Shown in pieces: positions 19,278 to 26,766 of a DNA stretch of 64,000 bases (its first letter is position 1; each line of letters starts with the position of its first letter). A model generated the notes under the pieces. The model was given only the letters and a program-made list of their open reading frames with translations, searched no databases and was not told the origin of the DNA. The translations under genes and the position numbers were made by a program. The DNA is from an uncultured Bacteroidales bacterium (GTDB lineage Bacteria; Bacteroidota; Bacteroidia; Bacteroidales; UBA932): contig CALVDE010000013.1 of the NCBI GenBank assembly GCA_944326265.1, positions 62,001 through 126,000 of the forward strand, in the 5' to 3' direction.

Positions 19278-20627
19278 CTATTTCAGATCTTTGGAGGCGC
19301 GGAGGATGGTGTCTACGGCTACGTCGATGCCCACTCGGTCAGTGTTGACCACCAGGTCGTACTCGCCGATGTCGGTCCATTGGCGGCCGGTGTAGCGGCG
19401 GTAGTGGTTGGCACGGCCTGAATTGATCCGCTCGACTTTCCGGGCAGCCTCTTCCCCGGAGATATTGAACCGGGAAGCGACACGGGATGCCGCTGAACCG
19501 GGGCCGGAAGTGACGAAGACACGGAGGACATGAGGATTGTCCCGGAGAATCCAGTTGCCGAGACGGCCGATGATGACGCACGGGCCGTGATGGGCCAGCT
19601 CCCGTATCGTCCGGCTCTGACTGACGTAGATAGCGTCGTCCTTCGACGGGTTCATCGAGACAGGTATGCCGCTGTCCTCGAAAATCATCTCCCAGAGCTT
19701 GCCGGTGGATATATTCTGCTCGTTCTCGGCCACGAACTCGGGTGTGCGTCCCATCTGCTCGGCGGTCCTGTCTATAATCTGGCGGCTGTAGCAGGGGCAG
19801 CCCAGACGGCGGGCCACTTTCTCGCCCACCTCATTGCCACCGCTGCCGTATGTACGGGCGATGGTAATCACGCGGTGAGAAGCCCAGAGGGCGGCCTGCT
19901 GAGCCTGCGCTGAAGCCCGGGCCGCACGCTCGGACCGTGGAATGAATATCCGGTCCAGCCACCCGATCCGGGGCGAGAACACCCGCACCATAAAGCCCAC
20001 ATAGAACATCGACACGAGGGTGCCGGGCCCAATCATCTTCCAGTCCCAGTGCCCGAAGAACACGAACATGAACACCACGCCGACGGACACCAGAAATGTG
20101 TCGGTGCAAATCTTGACCTTACCGAAATCTTTCTTCAGGAACTTCGCTATCGCCAGCGGAAATCCCTCACCGGCCAGCATCAGCGAGTCGCAGCGTACCT
20201 CGCACGCGATCCCGAAGGCCAGGATAGCTCCGCCGATAAGCAGTTCCACGAATCTGAGCGGATACCCCACTGCCGGATTGATGTCGAAAGGCACCTGTAG
20301 GAAACCGGTCAGCCACATGGTCACATCGGTGTACAGCCCGAAGAGGAACGAGACGAGAATCTGAGTCAGCTGACGCTTCTCGAAGTCCTTGCGCAGCAGC
20401 AGTATCTGGGACAGGATAAAGAACACGTGCATGCATATCGTAAGCTGCCCCATGGTGAGGCTCATCCCGGGCACCAGCGACAGGACGTAAGGTGGAGCCG
20501 AGATAGGCGACGAACCGAGATTGGCCCTGATGGACAGGGATGTACCGAATGCGATAACGAACAGGATCACCACGAAACTCAAGTAGCGCCGGATCCATTC
20601 CGCCCTGCTTCTCCTGATATTGCTCAT
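19278..20627 (-). CDS. fusion of YczE/DUF6198 membrane domain and cytidylate kinase-like domain
   Basis: The 449-residue protein has two parts. Residues about 1-225 are a five- to six-helix membrane domain of the YczE/YyaS type (SIRANLGSSPISAPPYVLS, then a second half with CEVRCDSLMLAGEGFPLAIA). Residues about 245-445 form a cytidylate kinase-like P-loop domain (ITIARTYGSGGNEVGEKVA; later CVIIGRLGNW). The start at 20627 (MSNIRRSRAEW) is preferred because upstream in-frame ATGs would cover the promoter. Family members with this fusion occur in Bacteroidetes; substrate and role are unknown. It is divergent from the GNAT-Ogt gene. Confidence 0.85.
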   Translation of the reverse strand: MSNIRRSRAEWIRRYLSFVVILFVIAFGTSLSIRANLGSSPISAPPYVLSLVPGMSLTMGQLTICMHVFFILSQILLLRKDFEKRQLTQILVSFLFGLYTDVTMWLTGFLQVPFDINPAVGYPLRFVELLIGGAILAFGIACEVRCDSLMLAGEGFPLAIAKFLKKDFGKVKICTDTFLVSVGVVFMFVFFGHWDWKMIGPGTLVSMFYVGFMVRVFSPRIGWLDRIFIPRSERAARASAQAQQAALWASHRVITIARTYGSGGNEVGEKVARRLGCPCYSRQIIDRTAEQMGRTPEFVAENEQNISTGKLWEMIFEDSGIPVSMNPSKDDAIYVSQSRTIRELAHHGPCVIIGRLGNWILRDNPHVLRVFVTSGPGSAASRVASRFNISGEEAARKVERINSGRANHYRRYTGRQWTDIGEYDLVVNTDRVGIDVAVDTILRASKDLK

Positions 20628-20656
20628 GTCTTTCAACTCTTCGATTAAACCGGGCG

Positions 20657-20684
20657 CAAAATTATTCAGAATGTCGTATCTTCG
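20657..20684. promoter_or_regulatory. divergent promoter region
   Basis: TAATTTTG on the minus strand (20657-20664) serves the YczE-kinase fusion, 29 nt before its ATG. TATCTTCG on the plus strand (20677-20684), one base off TAnnTTTG, lies 13 nt before the ATG at 20698. The two genes share a 70-bp control region. Confidence 0.45.
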
Positions 20685-20697
20685 TACTGCAAATAAT

Positions 20698-21855
20698 ATG
20701 GAAACAACTACCGTCATAGAAACACAACGGCTGCAGCTGCGCGAGATGACCCCGGCAGACCGGCCCGCCCTGTGCCGCATCCTGCAGGACAGCGAAGTCA
20801 TGTATGCCTACAACGGCCCTTTCTCCGATGAGGAAGTGGACGAATGGCTGGAGCGGCAGCTCGTCCGATACCGGCAGTGGGGCTACGGCCTCTGGGCAGT
20901 GGTACTCAAGGCCACCGGAGAGATGATAGGCCAATGCGGCCTGACCCTCCAGCAGTGGAACGGTCTGGAAATGCTGGAGGCCGGCTACCTCTTTCAACAC
21001 TCCCACTGGCATCAGGGCTACGCGACGGAAGCCGCCCGCGCCTGTATGGACTACGCCTTCGGCACCCTGAACTCCCCATTGGTCTGCTCCATCATCCGGG
21101 ACAATAATCTTCCCTCGCAGCAGGTGGCCCTCCGCAACGGCATGACCCGTCAGACAGGGGTAATGGTCAAGCACTACCGAGGTGCCGAGATGCCCCACTG
21201 GCTCTTCATCAAGCCCAGAACAATACGGACTGTCCGGTACCAGTCGCCGTGTGGGGAAATGCTCCTCGGAGCGGCTGGCGACCGGCTCTGCCTCTGCAAC
21301 TGGGCTAAGGAGCTGCATCCGGGAAGGGTGGAGCAGCGGCTGCGTACTCTGCTTAAAGCACAATTCGAGGACTGTGGGCAGATAACGGAGACCGCCGCAA
21401 GCCAGTCCAGGCAATCCGATGGAGGTGCCCGGGGACAATGCAGGACATTCATGCCCGAGGTCCTGCAGCGGACCGTCCGGGAACTGGACGAATATTTCCG
21501 AGGAGAACGCATGGACTTCGACATCCCCCTCCTGCTGGCCGGCTCCGACTTCCAGAAGCGCGTCTGGCAGCCGCTCCCCAGCATCCCCTACGGACAGACA
21601 GTGTCCTACGGAGAGCTGGCCGCCGCCATTGGTGCCCCTAAGTCCGTCCGGGCAGTGGCTAATGCCAACGGCGCCAACGCCATCTCGATCATCCTCCCCT
21701 GCCACCGCGTCATCGGCAGCGACGGTCGCCTAACCGGCTACGGCGGCGGTCTCAGGGCCAAACAATATCTGCTCGACCTGGAATGTACAGAATGTACGCG
21801 CATCGGGCAAACACAACAACTATCTATCTCCCAGACAAATAACCCTCAGAACTAA
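20698..21855 (+). CDS. fusion of GNAT acetyltransferase and O6-methylguanine-DNA methyltransferase
   Basis: One unbroken 385-residue frame joins two enzymes. Residues about 1-175 are a RimJ/RimL-type GNAT domain (ETQRLQLREMTPAD; acetyl-CoA loop HQGYATEAA at 105-113; RNGMTRQ). Residues about 180-365 are an Ogt/MGMT DNA repair domain (YQSPCGEMLLGA; PYGQTVSYGELAAAIG; active PCHRV with Cys335; RLTGYGGGL). The second moves O6-alkyl groups from guanine to its own Cys; the first would acetylate an unknown substrate. Start at 20698 (METTTVIE) removes a 26-residue extension that overlaps the promoter. An AlkD-like gene lies 1.7 kb downstream. Confidence 0.9.
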   Translation: METTTVIETQRLQLREMTPADRPALCRILQDSEVMYAYNGPFSDEEVDEWLERQLVRYRQWGYGLWAVVLKATGEMIGQCGLTLQQWNGLEMLEAGYLFQHSHWHQGYATEAARACMDYAFGTLNSPLVCSIIRDNNLPSQQVALRNGMTRQTGVMVKHYRGAEMPHWLFIKPRTIRTVRYQSPCGEMLLGAAGDRLCLCNWAKELHPGRVEQRLRTLLKAQFEDCGQITETAASQSRQSDGGARGQCRTFMPEVLQRTVRELDEYFRGERMDFDIPLLLAGSDFQKRVWQPLPSIPYGQTVSYGELAAAIGAPKSVRAVANANGANAISIILPCHRVIGSDGRLTGYGGGLRAKQYLLDLECTECTRIGQTQQLSISQTNNPQN

Positions 21856-21890
21856 TGGATTTCGGCTGGTCTCAAGTCCTCGAAATCCAT
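21855..21890 (+). terminator. hairpin after the GNAT-Ogt gene
   Basis: ATGGATTTCG (21855-21864) pairs perfectly with CGAAATCCAT (21881-21890), starting at the last base of the stop codon. No T-run follows, so it may be a processing or stability element rather than a classical terminator. Confidence 0.45.
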
Positions 21891-21939
21891 CGGTCGCAAC
21901 AGCAATCTATTAACTAACAAGACATTACATAAAATCAAA

Positions 21940-22761
21940 ATGCTCAAGGATTCCATTAACACAATAGAGACTATCGACAAACTGACGGTGATATGCTTCT
22001 CGCCGACACACACTTCAAGGACAATAGCGGAGGCAGTGGCCGCCGGCATGACCGCAGCCCACATCCGGACCGTCGATCTGACTCTCGACCGGTCGGACGA
22101 GCCGATAATCCTGAACTCAGGTGAGACCGTAGTGCTCGGAGCCCCGGTATATGCCGGCAGGGTGGCTCCCGAGGCAGTTAGAAGGCTACAAAGGATAAAG
22201 GCCGCAGCAGGAGCCGTCATCCCCACTGTAGTAACAGCCACTTACGGCAACCGTGACTACGAGGACGCATTGGTCGAGCTGTACGACCTGGCCGTCTCGC
22301 TGGGCCTCAGCCCTTTCGCAGCCGGAGCCTTCATCGGAGAGCACAGTTACAGCACCCAGGAGATGCCCGTGGCCGAGGGCCGTCCCGACACATTGGACCT
22401 GGCCGATGCCCGCATTTTCGGAGGGGAATGTGCCAGGAAACTGAACAGCTCCGGAGCATTTGCCCCATTTCACATCAAGGGGAACCGGCCTTACAAGGAA
22501 GTTAAACATTCCGGAAACCAAACCGTTCCGGAGGCTACCGACGGCTGCTCCCTCTGCGGAGAATGCGTGAGGGTATGCCCGACCGGAGCCGTCAGCGTTG
22601 ACCTGAATGCCCGGAAGGTGCTGACCGACCCGTCCCTCTGCATTCGCTGCTGCGCCTGCGTCAAGGCCTGTCCCGCCGGACTGCGCACTTACGCCACCCC
22701 ATTCGCCGCCTTCCTACACGAGCATTGTTCCGCCCGCCGGGACCCCGAGACATTTCTGTAA
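21940..22761 (+). CDS. EFR1-type flavodoxin-ferredoxin fusion
   Basis: The 273-residue protein has an N-terminal flavodoxin-like domain (about 15-165) with the phosphate loop SPTHTSRTIAEA, and a C-terminal 2[4Fe-4S] ferredoxin domain with CSLCGECVRVCP (about 200-211) and CIRCCACVKACP (about 229-240). The layout is that of EFR1 family proteins, cytoplasmic electron carriers with FMN and two clusters. The redox partner is not indicated. It lies 84 bp after the GNAT-Ogt gene with a hairpin in the gap. Confidence 0.87.
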   Translation: MLKDSINTIETIDKLTVICFSPTHTSRTIAEAVAAGMTAAHIRTVDLTLDRSDEPIILNSGETVVLGAPVYAGRVAPEAVRRLQRIKAAAGAVIPTVVTATYGNRDYEDALVELYDLAVSLGLSPFAAGAFIGEHSYSTQEMPVAEGRPDTLDLADARIFGGECARKLNSSGAFAPFHIKGNRPYKEVKHSGNQTVPEATDGCSLCGECVRVCPTGAVSVDLNARKVLTDPSLCIRCCACVKACPAGLRTYATPFAAFLHEHCSARRDPETFL

Positions 22762-22790
22762 CGGTAAGCAGTGCAGCGGGGGTATTCTGC

Positions 22791-22898
22791 AATCACTCAC
22801 TGATCAGCAGGTTAGCAATGTAGAGTGATCTTTTGGAGGCGTCCGAACCGGCCGAAAAGCGCACATTGCCTTGGTAACATCCTGATCAGCGAGTGATT
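22791..22898. repeat. 108-bp imperfect inverted repeat between convergent genes
   Basis: The left arm (22791-22814) and the reverse complement of the right arm (22875-22898) agree at 21 of 24 bases; both arms contain TGATCA. A further GCAATGT lies just inside each arm at unequal offsets. The centre is 60 bp. It sits between the stops of the EFR1 and AlbA_2 genes. It could be a bidirectional terminator, or a MITE-like element, but no target-site duplication is seen. Confidence 0.6.
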
Positions 22899-22927
22899 AC
22901 ATTTTAAGGGTGCGCGCGTACTTACCG

Positions 22928-23575
22928 TTAATCCAGAGCGCAGTAGAAAAAGCCGCGGCTGTCGTGACGGATTCCGACCAGCCCCCAGTGAACGAAAAGC
23001 GAGAGCAGATGCACGACCCGGCGTCGGGGGATGGTCACACGGCGGCATACCTGAGACAGGGTCAGGCTACCGGCGGAGGTCAGGACATCGAGCAGTTCGC
23101 GTTCCTGAGCGGTGAAACTGACGGCCTTGGAGGGCACGGCATCAGCAGCGCACCGCCATACCCCGATATGCACCGGTGAGGCCAGGATGTTCTCGTCTGC
23201 GATACGCACGTAGGCCAGTCTGCGTCCGTCTTCCTCCTTCACCAGCACCGGCTTGCGGACAGCCGGTCCGACCGAGGAGACCAGCACCGAACGGCCCTCG
23301 GGACGGTACACCCGCATGTCCACCTCAACTGCCGGAGTGCAGTAGACCTGAGCCGCAGCCTCGACCATGTACATCTCCTCCTCGCTGCGCACCCCGGCTA
23401 TACGGCCATTGTCTTTGACCCCTATCAGCAGCCGGCCTCCCTCAGTGTTGGCAAACGCCGACAGCGACCGCGCAATCTTCCGCGAGTCCGATATCTCGAA
23501 CTTGAAATCCTGCCGGACATGCTCGCCCTCCGAGATAAGGGCCCGTATGTACGCCGTATCGTCCTGTGCTTTCAT
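22928..23575 (-). CDS. AlbA_2 domain protein (putative ATP/DNA-binding regulator)
   Basis: The 215-residue product (ATG at 23575, MKAQDDTAY) has an AlbA_2 domain over residues about 10-125: EGEHVRQDFKFEISDSRKIARSLSAFANTEGGRLLIGVKDNG is the family hallmark. The C-terminal 65 residues form a winged-helix-like segment (LTLSQVCRRVTIPRRRVVHLLSLF). Such proteins are usually regulators. It lacks the ATPase-like middle domain of longer members. A longer upstream frame exists but would cover the divergent promoter. It is divergent from the AlkD-like gene. Confidence 0.82.
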   Translation of the reverse strand: MKAQDDTAYIRALISEGEHVRQDFKFEISDSRKIARSLSAFANTEGGRLLIGVKDNGRIAGVRSEEEMYMVEAAAQVYCTPAVEVDMRVYRPEGRSVLVSSVGPAVRKPVLVKEEDGRRLAYVRIADENILASPVHIGVWRCAADAVPSKAVSFTAQERELLDVLTSAGSLTLSQVCRRVTIPRRRVVHLLSLFVHWGLVGIRHDSRGFFYCALD

Positions 23576-23580
23576 GTCCG

Positions 23581-23597
23581 CAAATTTACTACATTTG
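23581..23597. promoter_or_regulatory. back-to-back -7 elements of two divergent genes
   Basis: TAAATTTG on the minus strand (23581-23588) and TACATTTG on the plus strand (23590-23597) are separated by a single base. They lie 5 nt from the AlbA_2 ATG (23575) and 5 nt from the AlkD-like ATG (23603). Both are perfect TAnnTTTG matches. Polymerase could not use both at once. Confidence 0.55.
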
Positions 23598-23602
23598 CCG
23601 TC

Positions 23603-24379
23603 ATGATAGAGAAAATACTGGAGCAGTACATTCCGGAGAGGTTCATAAGCGATGCCCGGTACCGCAGGGGGCACATCCGGGTAATCAACCCGCTGCCGGG
23701 TACAAGGGTGCTCGGGCTGCATATTCCAGACATGGGGAAAGCTGCTGCGGAGCTGACATCTTCAACCGACCGTGCGGCGGAACTCATAAGGCAGTTCGAG
23801 GCCGCCCCCGAGCGCAGCCTGTGCTACGAGGAGTACATGGTCTGGGGCATGATGCTCAACCGGATGAAGATGCCTTTGGAAGAGCGTCTTGACAGACTGC
23901 GGGCATTCGTTCCCCATATCGACAACTGGGCCGTGTGCGACCATGTCTGCGCCGGTGCGAAGTGGGCCCGCCCGGGTGACCGCCTGACATGGGCATTCAT
24001 CCTGGAGCACCTCGCCTCGCACAGGGAGTTCGAGGTGCGCTACGGCCTGATCCTGTACATGTCCCGCATGATGGAGGAGAGCACGCTGCCGGAGATATTC
24101 CGGCTGATGGAGGGGCTGGATCTGGAGCACATCCATTCCGACTACAGACAGGGGAAAGCAGACCGAGACAGCCCCGACCTCTGTCCCGGAACCGCCGCCG
24201 GCCGCCCGCCCTACTACGTCCGGATGGCCATGGCCTGGCTGATGGCCACCGCCCTTGCCAAATACCCCGATACGGTCCGCACCCTGCTCTCCCGGACCCG
24301 CCTGCCCGAAGACGTTCTCCGCCTCTACGTCCGCAAGGCCAGGGAGTCCTTCCGCACCCGCACCGTCTCCCCATTCTGA
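23603..24379 (+). CDS. AlkD-like DNA alkylation repair protein
   Basis: The 258-residue product is a HEAT-like repeat protein of the DNA alkylation repair family: LGLHIPDMGKAAAEL near 35-49, LCYEEYMVWGMMLN near 74-87, and HIDNWAVCDHVCAGA (about 106-120), whose Trp and Asp correspond to residues that clasp alkylated bases in AlkD. FEVRYGLILYMSRMM continues the repeats. AlkD enzymes remove N3- and N7-alkylpurines without base flipping. Start ATG 23603 (MIEKILEQY) lies 5 nt after a -7 box. Confidence 0.87.
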   Translation: MIEKILEQYIPERFISDARYRRGHIRVINPLPGTRVLGLHIPDMGKAAAELTSSTDRAAELIRQFEAAPERSLCYEEYMVWGMMLNRMKMPLEERLDRLRAFVPHIDNWAVCDHVCAGAKWARPGDRLTWAFILEHLASHREFEVRYGLILYMSRMMEESTLPEIFRLMEGLDLEHIHSDYRQGKADRDSPDLCPGTAAGRPPYYVRMAMAWLMATALAKYPDTVRTLLSRTRLPEDVLRLYVRKARESFRTRTVSPF

Positions 24380-24428
24380 CATCCGGCACAAATCTGCGCT
24401 TTTATGCGGTAATTCCGCCATTTTTCCC

Positions 24429-24436
24429 TAAGTTTG
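24429..24436 (+). promoter_or_regulatory. -7 promoter element for rsmA
   Basis: TAAGTTTG matches TAnnTTTG and ends only 8 nt before the rsmA ATG at 24445. Confidence 0.5.
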
Positions 24437-24444
24437 CATCTGAT

Positions 24445-25245
24445 ATGAAAGTCAGGGCGAAAAAACGGTTAGGGCAGCATTTTCTCAACGACGAGGGCAT
24501 AGCGCGGAGAATAGTGGATTCTCTTCTGGAGATGGATCCGCGCGGAGCCGTATGCTCGGTGCTGGAGGTCGGTCCCGGCATGGGCGTGCTGACCAAATAT
24601 CTGCTGCAGGAGGACGGACTGGATTTCAGGGCAGTGGAGATAGACGAGGAGTCGGTCGAATACCTCATACTGAACTATCCTTCCATCCGGTCCCGGCTCT
24701 ACGAGGAAGATTTCCTGGGGATGGACCTCGGGAAAATATTCCCGGGGAAACTGGCTGTCATCGGAAATTTCCCGTACAATATCTCCTCGCAGATATTCTT
24801 CAAGATTCTGGAATACAAGGACAATATTCCCTTCGCAGTGGGAATGATCCAGAAGGAGGTGGCTGACCGTCTCGCCTCCCCTCCGGGTAATAAGGCCTAC
24901 GGTATCCTTTCCGTCCTGCTGCAGGCCTGGTACGACATCGAATACCTGTTCAGCGTAGAGCCCGGCTCGTTTACCCCTCCCCCGAAGGTGCGTTCGGCTG
25001 TAATCCGGATAAGGCGCAATGACCGCACGTCCCTCGGCTGCGACGAGACCATCTTCAAGAGAGTGGTAAAGACCTGCTTCAACATGAGGCGCAAGACCAT
25101 ACGCAACTCCATCAAGCCTATGCTCGGAGACTATACTCTAACCGATACAGCATCTCCATTGCTGGACATGCGGCCTGAACAACTCTCGGTGGAGATGTTT
25201 GTAGAACTTACTAAATTATTGAAAACCAATACTAAAACAAATTGA
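24445..25245 (+). CDS. rsmA: 16S rRNA dimethyladenosine transferase RsmA (KsgA)
   Basis: The 266-residue methyltransferase opens with KKRLGQHFLND, the family signature, has the SAM loop VLEVGPGMGVLT near 33-44, the acidic EIDEE, and the catalytic NFPYNIS at about 108-114. The C-terminal domain has SFTPPPKVRSAVIR. It dimethylates two adenines near the 3' end of 16S rRNA. The ATG at 24445 fits the family N-terminus. The GH109 gene starts one base after its stop, so they are likely cotranscribed. Confidence 0.96.
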   Translation: MKVRAKKRLGQHFLNDEGIARRIVDSLLEMDPRGAVCSVLEVGPGMGVLTKYLLQEDGLDFRAVEIDEESVEYLILNYPSIRSRLYEEDFLGMDLGKIFPGKLAVIGNFPYNISSQIFFKILEYKDNIPFAVGMIQKEVADRLASPPGNKAYGILSVLLQAWYDIEYLFSVEPGSFTPPPKVRSAVIRIRRNDRTSLGCDETIFKRVVKTCFNMRRKTIRNSIKPMLGDYTLTDTASPLLDMRPEQLSVEMFVELTKLLKTNTKTN

Positions 25246-25246
25246 T

Positions 25247-26668
25247 ATGAAACTCGGAAACATCTTTTTCGCACTTGCAGTGACCGTGTCGATGCTGATG
25301 ACGGCATCCTGCGACTCAGTAAGACACTGCGACAGTTCGGTCCCCTATGATATCCAGAACGGCAGAATCGTATTCCAGACCCCTCCCAGAGTGGAGGGAC
25401 AGAAATCCGTTCTCGGACTGGCCGTCGAGCCGATGAAAGTCGTGCGCGTTGGCTTCATCGGCCTGGGCATGAGAGGCCCCGGCGCAGTGGAGCGTTTCAC
25501 CCACATCGAGGGCACAGAGATCAAGGCTCTCTGCGACCTCTATCCAGAGAGAGCCGCCGCCGCTCAGGAGATCCTGAAAAAGGCCGGTCGTCCCCATGCC
25601 CAGGAATACAGCGGAGAGGATGGCTGGAAAGAGCTCTGCCAGAGAGATGACATAGACCTCGTCTACATCGTGACCCCCTGGCAGAACCATGTGGAGATGG
25701 CCGTATTTGCCATGGAGATGGGCAAGCATGTGGCCGTTGAGGTCCCGGCAGCCACATCCCTGGCCGAGTGCTGGGAGCTTGTCAATACCGCCGAGCGTAC
25801 CCAGAGACACTGCATGATGCTGGAGAACTGCGTCTACGACTTCTTCGAGATGACCGCCCTCAACATGGCCCAGCAGGGTCTCTTCGGAGAGGTGCTTCAC
25901 GGAGCCGGCGGATACATCCACAACCTGGAGCCTTTTTGGGACGAGTACCAGGGCAACTGGCGCCTGGACTTCAACCAGGACCATCGCGGTGACGTATACG
26001 CCACACACGGCTTCGGTCCCGTCTGCCAGGCCATGAATATCCACAGAGGCGACAAGCTGGAGACTCTGGTCGCTTTCGATACCAAGTCGGTCAACGGCCT
26101 CAAGCTCGTGCAGGACAAGATGGGCCTCGATGAGTGCGCCAACGGAGACTACACCATCACCCTCCTCAGCACCGCAGGCGGCAAGATGATCGAGATACAC
26201 CACAACGTGATGACTCCCCGTCCCTACGACCGCAAGTACCAGTTGACCGGTACCGAGGGCTTCGCCAACAAGTACCCCATCGAGGGCTTCGCTTTCGAGC
26301 CTGAGAATATCAGCTCGGACGAGGTGCCTGACCACGAGGACCTCAGCTCCCACAGCTTCGTACCTGAGGCAGCCCGCAAGGCTCTCATGGAGAAATACAT
26401 GCACCCGATTCACAAGGAAGTCGGCGAGATCGCCAAGAAGGTCGGCGGCCACGGCGGCATGGACTTCGTGATGGACTACCGCCTGGTTTACTGCCTGCTC
26501 AACGGCCTGCCCCTCGACATGGACGTCTATGACGCAGCCGAGTGGTCCTGCGTCGGCGAGCTAGGAGCAGTCTCCATGTTCCACGGCAACATGCCCGTCG
26601 AAGTGCCCGACTTCACCCGCGGCGACTGGGACAAGACCGACGGCTTCCACTTCGCCTACAAGAAATAA
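25247..26668 (+). CDS. GH109 family lipoprotein (alpha-N-acetylgalactosaminidase-type Gfo/Idh/MocA)
   Basis: The 473-residue protein has a lipoprotein signal (MTASC, Cys22). Its NAD-binding motif GFIGLGMRGPGAVERF (about 68-83), VAVEVPAATSLAECWEL, CMMLENCVYDFFE, YIHNLEPFWDEYQGNWRLDF and GDVYATHGFGP match GH109, whose members remove alpha-linked GalNAc by an NAD-dependent mechanism. With GH29 nearby it points to mucin or blood-group glycan use. Exported and lipid-anchored. It follows rsmA directly, an odd pairing, and a strong terminator ends it. Confidence 0.9.
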   Translation: MKLGNIFFALAVTVSMLMTASCDSVRHCDSSVPYDIQNGRIVFQTPPRVEGQKSVLGLAVEPMKVVRVGFIGLGMRGPGAVERFTHIEGTEIKALCDLYPERAAAAQEILKKAGRPHAQEYSGEDGWKELCQRDDIDLVYIVTPWQNHVEMAVFAMEMGKHVAVEVPAATSLAECWELVNTAERTQRHCMMLENCVYDFFEMTALNMAQQGLFGEVLHGAGGYIHNLEPFWDEYQGNWRLDFNQDHRGDVYATHGFGPVCQAMNIHRGDKLETLVAFDTKSVNGLKLVQDKMGLDECANGDYTITLLSTAGGKMIEIHHNVMTPRPYDRKYQLTGTEGFANKYPIEGFAFEPENISSDEVPDHEDLSSHSFVPEAARKALMEKYMHPIHKEVGEIAKKVGGHGGMDFVMDYRLVYCLLNGLPLDMDVYDAAEWSCVGELGAVSMFHGNMPVEVPDFTRGDWDKTDGFHFAYKK

Positions 26669-26688
26669 GCACCTGAAGCTATAGACAG

Positions 26689-26724
26689 AACTGTTCCGGG
26701 GCCACACGCGGTTTCGGAACAGTT
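26689..26724 (+). terminator. intrinsic terminator after the GH109 gene
   Basis: A perfect 10-bp stem (AACTGTTCCG, 26689-26698, with CGGAACAGTT, 26715-26724) followed by TTATTTG on the plus strand, 20 nt after the stop. Confidence 0.85.
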
Positions 26725-26766
26725 TTATTTGTATTCCCAAACCGTAAAGTTCATAGTAAAGCTAAA

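Noticed and set aside
25247-26668. Ordinary sugar oxidoreductase (Gfo/Idh/MocA)
   Set aside because: The lipobox and the long exact match to GH109 signature blocks make the glycosidase assignment better.
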